Both the position numbers and the translations under genes were made by a program. This document shows positions 17,234 through 26,223 of a DNA stretch of 64,000 nt, piece after piece. The notes beneath the pieces are model-generated. The model did not search any database. It worked only from the letters and a program-made list of their open reading frames with translations, and was not told where the DNA came from. Within the stretch, counting starts at the first letter, position 1, and every line of letters begins with the position of its first letter. The stretch lies in contig JUHI01000023.1 in NCBI GenBank assembly GCA_000799755.1, positions 46,938 to 110,937 on the forward strand, read 5' to 3'. The stretch comes from Martinezella tropici. GTDB taxonomy: Bacteria; Pseudomonadota; Alphaproteobacteria; Rhizobiales; Rhizobiaceae.

Positions 17234-17614
17234 TCAGACGTCGTCTTCGTCGCCGGTGACGCCGATGATGTCGCTCATGTCGTCATCATCTTCATCTTCA
17301 TCGGCTTCGAGGAAGGTGTCGTCGTCATCGTCGCCGATTTCGACATCGTCATCGCCCATGTCCGGAATGTCGTCGCCGCTTGCAGCGTCATCGGCATCCT
17401 CGAGCGAGACCAGTTCGACTTCCGTGTTCTCGGTATCGACTTCAGCCACTTCGTCTTCTTCCGGAGCTTCCTTGGAAGCGGAGGTTTCCTCGAAGAAGGA
17501 CAAGGGCCAGGACTTGCCGGTATAGGGCGAGACCACCGGGTCCCGGTTCAAGTCATAGAACTTCTTGCCGGTATCGGGGTCGGTACGTTTTGTTCCAAGT
17601 TCCGCTTTCGCCAC
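17234..17614 (-). CDS. TIGR02300 family acidic protein
   Basis: The family usually begins with (M)AKxELGTKR, which corresponds to the GTG at 17614 preceded by a GAGG ribosome site. The longer ATG frame from 17653 is less likely. The 126-residue product has the conserved head GTKRTDPDTGKKFYDL, then DPVVSPYTGKSWP, and a long acidic tail rich in Asp/Glu ending DEDDV. It is confined to alphaproteobacteria and its role is unknown. The acidic tail suggests binding to basic proteins or nucleic-acid mimicry. It is divergent from aroA, as in other rhizobia. Confidence 0.85.
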   Translation of the reverse strand: MAKAELGTKRTDPDTGKKFYDLNRDPVVSPYTGKSWPLSFFEETSASKEAPEEDEVAEVDTENTEVELVSLEDADDAASGDDIPDMGDDDVEIGDDDDDTFLEADEDEDDDDMSDIIGVTGDEDDV

Positions 17615-17888
17615 TGTCAAAGCCTCATGAATGGCCGAATGAAAATTCGGCAATGCCGGGGAAGCCGGCGTTTTAAGGGAAATATCAGCCGGTCCCCTTA
17701 ATCGTTGCGGCCGTATCTGTCAAAGCTAAACTTCATGCCGCTTTGCACCCGGTTTTCGCGCGTTGCGGGATGACTGGGCAGCGGGCCTGTGCTAACCAGC
17801 CCGTGTGAACCGCAGAACATCTGGCCAAGGACGAGAGCAGCCAGCACAGAATGCGGCGGAAATACCGGCATCGCAAAGGATATTGCCC

Positions 17889-19237
17889 ATGCCGCACACT
17901 GCTTTTCCCAAACCAGCCGTGGCACACCGCTCGGCCGGCCTTTCCGGCACGATCCGCATTCCCGGCGACAAATCCATCTCCCATCGTTCCCTGATGTTCG
18001 GCGGCCTTGCTGCGGGCGAGACCCGCATCACGGGCCTGCTCGAAGGCGAGGATGTGCTGAATACAGGCAAAGCCATGCAGGCCCTGGGCGCTGCGATCCG
18101 CAGGGATGGCGACGCATGGATCGTCAGCGGCACCGGCAATGGCGCGCTGCTGGCGCCTGCGGCACCGCTCGACTTCGGCAATGCCGGCACGGGCTCCCGC
18201 CTGACCATGGGCCTGGTCGGCTCCTACGCTTTCGAAACTACGCTCATCGGCGACGGCTCGCTTTCGAAGCGGCCGATGGGGCGCATCCTCGATCCGCTGC
18301 GCCGGATGGGAACGCAGGTCCGCGCCGCCGATGGCGACCGGCTGCCCGTCACGCTGCATGGACCTCATGTGGCAAGCCCGCTCACCTATCGCGTGCCGAT
18401 GGCCTCGGCGCAGGTCAAGTCTGCGGTGCTGCTCGCCGGTCTTAACGCGCCCGGCATAACGACGGTCATCGAACCCGTCATAACGCGCGATCACACGGAA
18501 AGAATGCTCGCCGGCTTCGGCGCGGCACTTTCAGTCGAGACCGATGCCGCGGGCGCTCGCACCATCCGCCTCGAGGGTCAAGGCAAGCTCACAGGCCAGA
18601 TGATCGACGTTCCGGGCGACCCCTCGTCCGCCGCCTTCCCGATTGTGGCGGCCCTGATCGTGCCCGGCTCCGACATCACCATCCGCAACGTGCTGATGAA
18701 CCCGACGCGCACCGGCCTGATCCTGACGCTGCAGGAAATGGGCGCGGATATCGAGATCCTCGACCGGCGCGTCACGGGCGGCGAGGATGTCGCGGATTTA
18801 CATGTGCGGTCCTCGACGCTGAAAGGCGTGACCGTGCCGGCCGAGCGCGCGCCGTCGATGATCGACGAATATCCCGTGCTCGCGGTCGCCGCCGCCCTTG
18901 CCGAAGGTACGACCGTCGGCTGGAGGAGCTGCGGGTGAAGGAATCCGACAGGCTCTCCGCCGTCGCCGAGGGATTGAAGCTCAACGGCGTCGACTGCGCA
19001 GAGGGCCAGGATACGCTGGCGGTCCGCGGTAGGCCGGACGGCAAGGGTCTGGGCAATGCCGGCGGCGGGGAGGTCAAGACCCACCTCGATCACCGCATCG
19101 CCATGAGTTTCCTTGTCATGGGGCTTGCCAGCGAGCACCCTGTCACGGTCGACGATTCCGCCATGATCGCCACCAGTTTTCCGGAATTTTTTGCTATGAT
19201 GACAAGATTGGGCGCGACGATCGAAGCCAGAGACTGA
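17889..19237 (+). pseudogene. aroA: 5-enolpyruvylshikimate-3-phosphate synthase, reading frame split in two
   Basis: EPSP synthase catalyses the sixth shikimate step, joining shikimate-3-phosphate and PEP. From the ATG at 17889 (MPHTAFPKP) the first 349 residues closely follow CP4-type class II enzymes: IPGDKSISHRSLMFGG, GNAGTGSRLTMG, MASAQVKSAVLLAGLN and SMIDEYP with the catalytic Asp. After ...AEGTTV (base 18917) the relative has MNGLEELRVKESDR. Here only GG separates GTC from the CTGGAGGAGCTGCGGGTGAAG block, a net loss of 7 bases. Frame 1 then ends at TGA 18936-18938. The remaining 100 residues (KESDRLSAVAEG ... HLDHRIAMSF ... TSFPEF) run in another frame, 18935-19237, and can start at a GTG overlapping that TGA. 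No slippery heptamer is visible. It is either a mutation, an assembly error, or a functional split enzyme. The residue matching CP4 Ala100 is glycine. Confidence 0.85.
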
Positions 19238-19313
19238 TAGACCGCGCCATTGGCCATTCGGAGCCTTGCCTTGCGGGGATTCCTGGAAATGGCGCAGCAA
19301 ACGGATCGAAGCC

Positions 19314-19949
19314 ATGTATCAGCCTCCCCATCATCGCGAAGACGATCTTGCCACGCAGCACCAGCTGATCCGCGCCCATCCGCTGGGACTGCTCATTACG
19401 GCTGGTGATGGCGGGCTGATCGCCAATGCCCTGCCGTTTCATTTGAATACGGAACTGTCGCCGAAGGGTACGCTGCAGGCCCATCTGGCGAGGGCAAACG
19501 GCCAGTGGAAGGAAATTGCGGCCGGTGCGCCTGTTCTCGTCGTCTTCCAGGGCGCCGATACCTACATCACGCCCTCCTGGTATGCGACGAAGCGGGAAAC
19601 CGGCAAGGTGGTGCCGACCTGGAACTATGCGATCGTGCAGGTGCGCGGCCCGGCCCGGACCATCGAGGACCCTTTATGGCTCCGCACGCAGATCGGCGCG
19701 CTGACGGGCGAAAACGAGAGCGACCGCGCGCAGCCCTGGACAGTAGAGGATGCACCGCCGGAATTCATCGCCGCCCAGATGAAAGGCATCATCGGCATCG
19801 AAATCGACATCGAGACGATTGACGGCAAATGGAAGGTAAGCCAGAACCGGCCGCTGGCTGACCGACAGGGCGTCGCCGAAGGCCTTTCGGCGATCGATCG
19901 CACGGAGGCAGCGGAAATGGCCGATCTGGTGCGTCGCTACAGCAAATAA
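19314..19949 (+). CDS. PaiB-like FMN-binding split-barrel protein
   Basis: The ATG at 19314 (MYQPPHHRED) gives 211 residues. The protein matches the PaiB / FMN-binding negative transcriptional regulator family: LIRAHPLGLLIT, the LPFHL strand, LQAHLARAN, VVFQGADTYITPSWYATK, VVPTWNYAIVQVRG and KGIIGIEIDIETIDGKWKVSQNR. The fold is a split barrel that binds flavin or haem-breakdown products. In Bacillus PaiB lowers expression of sporulation and protease genes, but no such role can be assumed here. It is inserted between aroA and cmk, 76 bases after aroA and 28 before cmk, likely in the same operon. Confidence 0.87.
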   Translation: MYQPPHHREDDLATQHQLIRAHPLGLLITAGDGGLIANALPFHLNTELSPKGTLQAHLARANGQWKEIAAGAPVLVVFQGADTYITPSWYATKRETGKVVPTWNYAIVQVRGPARTIEDPLWLRTQIGALTGENESDRAQPWTVEDAPPEFIAAQMKGIIGIEIDIETIDGKWKVSQNRPLADRQGVAEGLSAIDRTEAAEMADLVRRYSK

Positions 19950-19977
19950 CGAAAGACCGGGCAGGGACAGACAAGAC

Positions 19978-20610
19978 ATGATCATCGCCATCGACGGACC
20001 AGCGGCTGCCGGCAAGGGAACTCTGGCACGCCGGATCGCCGAAACCTATGGCTATCATCATCTCGATACCGGCCTCACCTACCGCGCTACCGCGAAAGCC
20101 CTGCTCGATGCCGGATTGCCGCTCGACAACGAAGCCATCGCCGAAGCGATGGCGCGCAAGGTCGATCTGGCCGGGCTCGACAGGACCGTTCTGTCCCGGC
20201 ATGAAATCGGCGAAGCCGCATCGAAAATCGCCGTCATGCCGTCCGTGCGCTCGGCATTGCGCGAAATGCAGCAAGAATTCGCGCGCAGGGAGCCGGGCGC
20301 AGTGCTTGACGGTCGTGATATCGGCACCGTCGTCTGCCCGGAAGCACCGGTGAAATTCTACGTGACGGCCTCGGCCGAGGTCCGGGCGAAGCGGCGTTAC
20401 GATGAAATCATCGAAGCCGGCGGCAGCGCCGATTACGACGCCATTTTCGAGGATGTAAAACGGCGCGACGAGCGCGACATGGGCCGCACCGACAGCCCTT
20501 TGAAACCAGCTGAAGACGCATACTTGCTAGATACCTCAGAAATGAGTATAGAAGCGGCGTTTCAGAAGGCTAAATCGATCGTCGATGCCGCTCTGAGCCG
20601 AAATGCCTGA
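19978..20610 (+). CDS. cmk: (d)CMP kinase
   Basis: The 210-residue nucleoside monophosphate kinase phosphorylates CMP and dCMP. It opens with the P-loop IAIDGPAAAGKGT, followed by HHLDTGLTYRA (nucleotide-binding YRA), LDGRDIGTVVCPEA and the LID/C-terminal region KRRDERDMGRTDSPLKPAEDAYLLDTSEMS with conserved Arg residues. Length and motifs are fully typical. The aroA-(paiB-like)-cmk-rpsA order is a rhizobial version of the common cmk-rpsA pair. Confidence 0.96.
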   Translation: MIIAIDGPAAAGKGTLARRIAETYGYHHLDTGLTYRATAKALLDAGLPLDNEAIAEAMARKVDLAGLDRTVLSRHEIGEAASKIAVMPSVRSALREMQQEFARREPGAVLDGRDIGTVVCPEAPVKFYVTASAEVRAKRRYDEIIEAGGSADYDAIFEDVKRRDERDMGRTDSPLKPAEDAYLLDTSEMSIEAAFQKAKSIVDAALSRNA

Positions 20611-20752
20611 AAATATGAGCGGCTTTCGCGCGCCCCGCGCCGGAAACCGCCGATTTCAAAATAGCCTGACATTCCGTCCAAGCGCCGGATAGTTTCCCGA
20701 AAGGGAGGCGGACTGGGGTCAGGCCCGTTTAACGCGAACCACCGGCGCGTCA

Positions 20753-20778
20753 GTGTCCAGATCGCATGATCGGGACAC
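20753..20778 (+). promoter_or_regulatory. hairpin immediately upstream of the rpsA ribosome-binding site
   Basis: GTGTCC (20753-20758) pairs with GGACAC (20773-20778), and GATC (20760-20763) pairs with GATC (20768-20771) around a GCAT loop. One A/G mismatch interrupts the stem, which ends 3 bases before the AGGAG at 20782. Protein S1 controls its own translation in enterobacteria. A leader structure serving the same end is an inference. Confidence 0.45.
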
Positions 20779-20791
20779 GCCAGGAGATTTT

Positions 20792-22495
20792 ATGTCTGTA
20801 ACTTCCCCCTCTCGCGAAGATTTCGCAGCTCTTCTCGAAGAATCCTTTGCCAAGAACGACCTGGCTGAAGGCTATGTCACCAAGGGTATCGTCACTGCCA
20901 TCGAGAAGGACGTTGCCGTTGTCGACGTCGGTCTCAAGGTCGAAGGCCGCATCGCGCTGAAGGAATTCGGTGCACGCGCCAAGGACGGCACGCTCAAGGT
21001 TGGCGATGAAGTCGAAGTCTACGTCGAGCGCATCGAAAACGCACTCGGCGAAGCCGTTCTGTCGCGCGAAAAGGCTCGCCGCGAGGAAAGCTGGATCAAG
21101 CTCGAAGCCAAGTTCGAAGCTGGCGAGCGCGTTGAAGGCGTCATCTTCAACCAGGTCAAGGGTGGCTTCACCGTCGATCTCGACGGCGCTATCGCCTTCC
21201 TGCCGCGTTCGCAGGTCGACATCCGTCCGATCCGCGACGTTACCCCGCTGATGCACAACCCGCAGCCCTTCGAAATCCTCAAGATGGACAAGCGCCGCGG
21301 CAACATCGTCGTTTCGCGTCGTACGGTTCTCGAAGAGTCCCGTGCCGAGCAGCGTTCTGAAATCGTTCAGAACCTCGAAGAAGGCCAGGTTGTTGACGGC
21401 GTCGTCAAGAACATCACCGATTACGGTGCGTTCGTTGACCTCGGCGGCATCGACGGCCTGCTGCACGTCACGGACATGGCATGGCGCCGTGTGAACCATC
21501 CGTCGGAAATCCTGTCCATCGGCCAGCAGGTCAAGGTACAGATCATCCGCATCAACCAGGAAACCCACCGTATCTCGCTCGGCATGAAGCAGCTCGAGAG
21601 CGATCCGTGGGATGGCATCCAGGCCAAGTATCCGGAAGGCAAAAAGATTTCCGGTACCGTTACGAACATCACCGACTACGGTGCGTTCGTCGAGCTGGAG
21701 CCGGGCATCGAAGGCCTGATCCACATCTCGGAAATGTCCTGGACCAAGAAGAACGTTCACCCCGGCAAGATCCTGTCCACGAGCCAGGAAGTCGAAGTCG
21801 TCGTTCTCGAAGTCGATCCGACCAAGCGTCGTATCTCGCTCGGCCTGAAGCAGACTCTCGAAAACCCGTGGGCAGCATTCGCCCGCAACCATCCGGCTGG
21901 CACCGAAGTCGAAGGCGAAGTCAAGAACAAGACCGAGTTCGGCCTGTTCATCGGCCTCGACGGCGATGTGGACGGCATGGTTCACCTCTCCGACCTCGAC
22001 TGGAACCGTCCGGGCGAGCAGGTCATCGAAGAGTACAACAAGGGTGACGTCGTCAAGGCTGTCGTTCTCGACGTCGACGTCGAGAAGGAACGCATCTCGC
22101 TCGGCATCAAGCAGCTCGGCAAAGACGCAGTCGGCGAAGCAGCAGCTTCCGGCGACCTGCGCAAGAATGCAGTCGTTTCCTGCGAAGTCATCGCAGTCAA
22201 CGACGGCGGCATCGAAGTGAAGCTCGTCAACCACGAAGACATCACCTCGTTCATCCGCCGCGCCGATCTGTCGCGTGACCGTGACGAACAGCGTCCGGAG
22301 CGTTTCTCGGTTGGTCAGGTTGTCGACGCTCGCGTCACCAACTTCTCCAAGAAGGACCGCAAGATCATGCTGTCGATCAAGGCTCTGGAAATCGCAGAAG
22401 AGAAGGAAGCCGTTGCTCAGTTCGGTTCGTCCGACTCGGGCGCTTCGCTCGGCGACATCCTGGGTGCGGCTCTGAAGAACCGCAACGCCGAATAA
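20792..22495 (+). CDS. rpsA: 30S ribosomal protein S1
   Basis: The ATG at 20792, with AGGAG 7 bases upstream, gives 567 residues. The GTG at 20753 is rejected because it lies in the leader hairpin. The protein contains six S1 RNA-binding repeats. The clearest are GVVKNITDYGAFVDLGGIDG-LLHVTDM (third) and GTVTNITDYGAFVELEPGIEG-LIHISEM (fourth), while the first two are the diverged ribosome-docking repeats. S1 unfolds mRNA leaders at the 30S platform. The gene ends with a strong intrinsic terminator, closing the cmk-rpsA unit. Confidence 0.98.
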   Translation: MSVTSPSREDFAALLEESFAKNDLAEGYVTKGIVTAIEKDVAVVDVGLKVEGRIALKEFGARAKDGTLKVGDEVEVYVERIENALGEAVLSREKARREESWIKLEAKFEAGERVEGVIFNQVKGGFTVDLDGAIAFLPRSQVDIRPIRDVTPLMHNPQPFEILKMDKRRGNIVVSRRTVLEESRAEQRSEIVQNLEEGQVVDGVVKNITDYGAFVDLGGIDGLLHVTDMAWRRVNHPSEILSIGQQVKVQIIRINQETHRISLGMKQLESDPWDGIQAKYPEGKKISGTVTNITDYGAFVELEPGIEGLIHISEMSWTKKNVHPGKILSTSQEVEVVVLEVDPTKRRISLGLKQTLENPWAAFARNHPAGTEVEGEVKNKTEFGLFIGLDGDVDGMVHLSDLDWNRPGEQVIEEYNKGDVVKAVVLDVDVEKERISLGIKQLGKDAVGEAAASGDLRKNAVVSCEVIAVNDGGIEVKLVNHEDITSFIRRADLSRDRDEQRPERFSVGQVVDARVTNFSKKDRKIMLSIKALEIAEEKEAVAQFGSSDSGASLGDILGAALKNRNAE

Positions 22496-22522
22496 TCTTC
22501 GGTAGAAGCCTGGAAACAAAAG

Positions 22523-22550
22523 ACCCGCCGGATCGCTCCGGCGGGTTTTT
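22523..22550 (+). terminator. intrinsic terminator after rpsA
   Basis: CCCGCCGG (22524-22531), loop ATCGCT, CCGGCGGG (22538-22545), then TTTTT and CTT. It lies 28 bases after the rpsA stop. Confidence 0.93.
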
Positions 22551-22599
22551 CTTATGTTTGTATTGCAGCGATCCTGCCGCCCATCCGTTGCGAGGCCGC

Positions 22600-24273
22600 C
22601 TATTCCCAGGCCACCATGCGCCGATAGAAATCGAAGGCGTGATCGTGCAGGGGATCACGCAGAGGCTGCGGCAAGGCAGCGAGTTCCGGCTTGATGCTAT
22701 CGCCCCGCCGTGAGGCCAATCCTTCCTCGGCTTCGTCGGATGCCTCTTCTATCGCCTGTGCTGGCCGCTCTTCGGCATGCGCTTCGTTCTCATCCTGATC
22801 CTGCGGGGTCTCTTCGTCCTGAGCTTGCCCGCCCTCCTCATCGCCAACGGGATCGACTCGATCGAGCAGCTTCGATTTGTCATTTTTGACGGGCGCATCG
22901 GCCGGCAGATAGTTCGCGACGACGAAGGGAACGCCGAGCGGCAGAGGCGCCGACATTCCCGCCTGCTCCGCAGCCTCATACATCGCCATCGGCGCCGCAG
23001 ACGACATTTGCGGCGGTGTCTTGCCGGCAGAGAGCGCAGCGGCGACGGGCGCTTCAGGTTCCTCCATCAATGTCACCGGCATGGCCGTTGCCGGAACCAC
23101 GCTCTTGGGGCCTTCATTGACGGTCGGCGGCGTTGCGGATTGGGCCTGCGTCGCCGCATTGCCGGTCAGTGCCTGCGCGATGATCTTCTCAACAGAGGAA
23201 GAGGGATTGTTGATAATCTGAAGAAGATCGGCATCGGTCGCCATGATGGGCGGGCTGATGACAATCTGCAGGCCCTGTTTGATATCGGCTTCGATCTGCT
23301 GGATATCCCGCGGCACGGGCGGCGGCGTCAATGGCGACCGGATCAATGCGACCTCGGTCGGGAGTTTGGCTTCGGCGGCGATCGCCGTCAGCAGCACACC
23401 CGCAGTCAGATCATCGACGAGAGACGCGAGCACGGAAGGCGAAACCGGGGAGGCCACGGCGGCAACGTTGCCGGCAGACGCGGCTTGCGGGGGTACGGCG
23501 GTTCCGTTTTGTGCGGCTGTCTGCGCTTGGGTTGTCTGGCCGGCAGCCGACGCGGGTTGAGCGGGCATCCCCGGCTGCGGGGTCTGCTGTCCTGCGGGCG
23601 TGGGTTGTGCAGCGGGCTGAGCCGTCGCTGGCGTGGTCGTCGCGGGCGCGGGCATGGCGGGCGCCGGCTCCTCTGCGGCAGCGGCAAGTGTCGTTGCCAG
23701 CGCGGCCATATCGGCAGCTTTTTGCAGCGTGGCCGACGCCGACGCCTGCCGGGCCGGCGTTTCCAAATTGCCGGCATTCTGTCCATAGGAATTGACAACC
23801 GCCTTCAGCGCAGCATCCGGCTCGCCAGCCGACGCCTGCTCAAGACTGAGAGCGAGCTGAATCGCCTGAGGGCTTTCCGGATTCTCCAATGCCGCAGCGA
23901 GAAGCGGCAACGGCACCCGCGTCGTCATCTGCGCATCCATCTGCTGCTGCGCGGCGGCAAGCTGCGGCGGCGGCAGGCTGCGGATTGCGGCGGCGACACG
24001 CTGCGCATAGGCGGTATTGCTCTCGCCCGGTTCGCGGGAGACATTCACTGCCTTGCTGGCGGCATCGATGGCGGAGAGCAGGCTGTCCAGCATGCGCTCG
24101 CGGGCTGCAACCAGCAGCATGTTCAGTTTGCCTTCGACACTGGTGTTGACGGCGCTGGACAGAACGGCAATCGGCGTTGCCGTCGTCTGAAGCCCGGAGG
24201 TTTCAGCGGTTGCGGCAATCGGCTTATCTATGGACACACCCACAGCGGACACGGCACCAACGGGAAGCAACAT
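22600..24273 (-). CDS. large Ala/Pro/Gln-rich low-complexity protein, unknown function
   Basis: The 557-residue product is dominated by Ala, Pro, Gln and Thr. A helical N-terminal part (residues about 45-180) includes MLDSLLSAIDAASKAV and LPLLAAALENPESPQAIQLALSLEQAS. A long disordered central stretch follows (about 205-275), then a second structured part with PRDIQQIEADIKQGLQIVISPPIMAT, and an acidic segment (DEEGGQAQDEETPQDQDENEAHAEE). The C terminus ends DHAFDFYRRMVAWE. No signal peptide or membrane helix is apparent. Composition recalls FliK-type hook-length proteins and other extended rulers, but no flagellar genes are near. I cannot assign a function. The frame is well conserved in coding bias, so it is a real gene. 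It converges with rpsA. Confidence 0.65.
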   Translation of the reverse strand: MLLPVGAVSAVGVSIDKPIAATAETSGLQTTATPIAVLSSAVNTSVEGKLNMLLVAARERMLDSLLSAIDAASKAVNVSREPGESNTAYAQRVAAAIRSLPPPQLAAAQQQMDAQMTTRVPLPLLAAALENPESPQAIQLALSLEQASAGEPDAALKAVVNSYGQNAGNLETPARQASASATLQKAADMAALATTLAAAAEEPAPAMPAPATTTPATAQPAAQPTPAGQQTPQPGMPAQPASAAGQTTQAQTAAQNGTAVPPQAASAGNVAAVASPVSPSVLASLVDDLTAGVLLTAIAAEAKLPTEVALIRSPLTPPPVPRDIQQIEADIKQGLQIVISPPIMATDADLLQIINNPSSSVEKIIAQALTGNAATQAQSATPPTVNEGPKSVVPATAMPVTLMEEPEAPVAAALSAGKTPPQMSSAAPMAMYEAAEQAGMSAPLPLGVPFVVANYLPADAPVKNDKSKLLDRVDPVGDEEGGQAQDEETPQDQDENEAHAEERPAQAIEEASDEAEEGLASRRGDSIKPELAALPQPLRDPLHDHAFDFYRRMVAWE

Positions 24274-24511
24274 GACATGCTCCTTTGTCTGGCAAGGCGA
24301 CGATGGAAGCGGGAGGGCAGGTTCAATCCAGGTCCGCTCATGCGGCCGGTGGATTTCCTAGCGCCGGATGGCCGACGTGGCGAGGCACGAATGCGCGCAA
24401 CTGGAAATCATCCGCAAAATAACAGTCTAGTCCTTAACAGATCCCTAAATGAAAAGGCCGGCGCCATTTTCGCGACACCGGCCCTTCGATTTGGCTCCTG
24501 CGGCAAAACCC

Positions 24512-25138
24512 TCAGCTATGCGCGAAAATATCCGCCTCTTCCCAACCGAGAAGATCGAGCTTGGCGCGGGTCGGCAGGAAAGCGAAGCAATCATCCGCAT
24601 AATCCATGCGGCCGTCGCGCAGGAGACGCTCGGTCAGCTTTTCGCGCAGCGCATGCAGATAAAGGACGTCAGAGGCAGCATATTCGAGCTGCGCGGGCGA
24701 CAATTTTTCCGCAGCCCAGTCGGACGATTGCTGGGCTTTGGAAATATCGACCTCGAGCATCTCCTTGAGATTGTCCTTCAGGCCGTGGCGGTCGGTATAG
24801 GTGCGGCAGAGGCGCGACGCTATCTTGGTGCAGAAAACAGGCGTCGTGGTGACGCCGAAGGTATGGAAGAGAACCGCGATATCGAAACGGCCGTAATGAA
24901 AGATCTTCTGGTGCGTGGGGTCGGCGAGCATGGCGACGAGATTGGGCGCCTGCTTCTGACCGGCGGCAATGCGGATGACGTCGGCGCTGCCATCGCCCGG
25001 CGAAAGCTGCACCAGGCAAAGCCGGTCGCGGCGCGGAACGAGACCAAGGGTTTCGGTGTCGATGGCTATGGCGCCGGTATAGCGGGCGGCATCCTCAGTG
25101 GAAATATCGCCTTCGTGATAACGGATGGTGGCAGCCAT
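24512..25138 (-). CDS. RNase D-type 3'-5' exonuclease (DEDDy)
   Basis: The 208-residue protein consists only of the exonuclease domain. It shows the DEDDy signatures: IAIDTETLGL (Asp, Glu), KIFHYGRFDIAVL (Asp in the second motif), and YAASDVLYLHAL (Tyr and Asp of the third). The HRDC domains of E. coli RNase D are absent, as in the short alphaproteobacterial forms. It probably trims RNA 3' ends, including tRNA precursors. It lies downstream of the MerR-XRE-cupin regulator on the same strand, with about 80 bases between, and may be in its own unit. Confidence 0.9.
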   Translation of the reverse strand: MAATIRYHEGDISTEDAARYTGAIAIDTETLGLVPRRDRLCLVQLSPGDGSADVIRIAAGQKQAPNLVAMLADPTHQKIFHYGRFDIAVLFHTFGVTTTPVFCTKIASRLCRTYTDRHGLKDNLKEMLEVDISKAQQSSDWAAEKLSPAQLEYAASDVLYLHALREKLTERLLRDGRMDYADDCFAFLPTRAKLDLLGWEEADIFAHS

Positions 25139-25219
25139 GAGATTCTCCCGGCCTGTCTTCAGAATTCGCTTTTCGTCCGTTCTATAGAACAGACGGGCTG
25201 AGAACCATACCGCCGCCGT

Positions 25220-26050
25220 TCAAAATGTCGGCGGCGTGTTGATCCAGAGCAATATGGTCTCGCCATCGTGCCGGTTGCGCCAGGAATGATAGCGGCGGCT
25301 CTCGAAGTAAAGGGAATCGCCGGGCAGGAGATCGAAGAACTGATCGCTGTCGAGCACCAGCTCCAGTCGCCCGGCAAGAACATGAATGAACTCCTCGCCT
25401 TCATGACGGTAGGCGCCCTCGCTCTCGGCACCGGGCGCGAGAACGAAGCGATGGCAGTCCATCATCGTCTGCCCTTCGGCGAGAAGCTGGACAGTGACGC
25501 CAGGCGTCGTTGCCGGCCAGGCGCGCCATTCGCCGGATCGGATGAGGGCGGGCACGTCCTCCCTCTCCTCGCCGGACAAGCGCGAAACGGTCGTGCCATA
25601 GTAATCCGCGATGTCGTGAAGGGTCTTGAAGCTGACACCTTGAGAGGTTCGCTCCAGGGTGGACAGCGTCGAGGACGTCATGCCCATGTCGGCGGCAACC
25701 TGTTCCAGCGTCTTGCCGGCGGCATGGCGCAGCGAGCGGAGTCTGCGGCCGATGTCGGAGAATATCGATTGTTCGCCATTCTCCGTGCCGGCAGTACTCC
25801 CCTCCTCCGTCTCAAGCGCTTCGCGAATCGCCGCCGGATTGAGGCCGCGCTCGGCCCGAAACCAGGAGATACGCTTCAGCCGCGCCACGTCCTCGGCACT
25901 GTATTGACGGTGTCCGGTCTCAGAGCGGGAGGGAACGACAAGCCCCTGGCTTTCCCACAGGCGAAGCGTCGAGGCCGATACGCCGGCAAGACGCGCCGCT
26001 TCCGCCACCTTGTAGCGCACAGGGTAGCGCTCCGGTTCGATGCTGCTCAT
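25220..26050 (-). CDS. MerR-XRE-cupin three-domain transcriptional regulator
   Basis: The 276-residue protein combines three modules. A MerR-type winged helix at about residues 12-80 has YKVAEAARLAGVSASTLRLWESQGLV and HRQYSAEDVARL. An XRE helix-turn-helix at about 100-155 has LRSLRHAAGKTLEQVAADMGMTSS and LERTSQGVS. A cupin at about 200-270 has HEGEEFIHVLAGRLELVLD and LLPGDSLYFESRRYHSWRN. XRE-cupin regulators such as PuuR control polyamine and GABA catabolism. An additional MerR domain is unusual. It is divergent from gabT-gabD across 225 bases containing a perfect palindrome, so it very probably regulates these genes in response to GABA or a related metabolite, and itself too. This regulatory link is inference from position. 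Confidence 0.88.
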   Translation of the reverse strand: MSSIEPERYPVRYKVAEAARLAGVSASTLRLWESQGLVVPSRSETGHRQYSAEDVARLKRISWFRAERGLNPAAIREALETEEGSTAGTENGEQSIFSDIGRRLRSLRHAAGKTLEQVAADMGMTSSTLSTLERTSQGVSFKTLHDIADYYGTTVSRLSGEEREDVPALIRSGEWRAWPATTPGVTVQLLAEGQTMMDCHRFVLAPGAESEGAYRHEGEEFIHVLAGRLELVLDSDQFFDLLPGDSLYFESRRYHSWRNRHDGETILLWINTPPTF

Positions 26051-26223
26051 TTGCCAATATCCCTGATCTTTTGTCTTTTGAACCGTTTAGCATGGATGAA
26101 GCGACTTAGCGCGCCTTAAACACCGCACGCCGCCCTCGCACGGAGCCCCCAACGCATTCTTGTCACCCTCACAAAATCTCGCTTGAAATCTTGCAGGAAA
26201 AATGTAGGAGTTTTCATAAATAA

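Noticed and set aside
18900..18938. Programmed ribosomal frameshift restoring aroA
   Set aside because: A -1 shift would join the frames, but no slippery X-XXY-YYZ heptamer or downstream pseudoknot is evident. Also, the Met-Asn-Gly codons are absent, which fits a deletion better.
20750..22519. 589-residue open frame antisense to rpsA
   Set aside because: It mirrors the S1 repeats on the other strand and has no recognisable domain or ribosome site.
22777..24768. 663-residue Arg/Gly-rich open frame opposite the low-complexity gene
   Set aside because: Its Arg/Gly/Cys-rich composition is that of the complement of Ala/Pro codons. It also overlaps the exonuclease gene in part.
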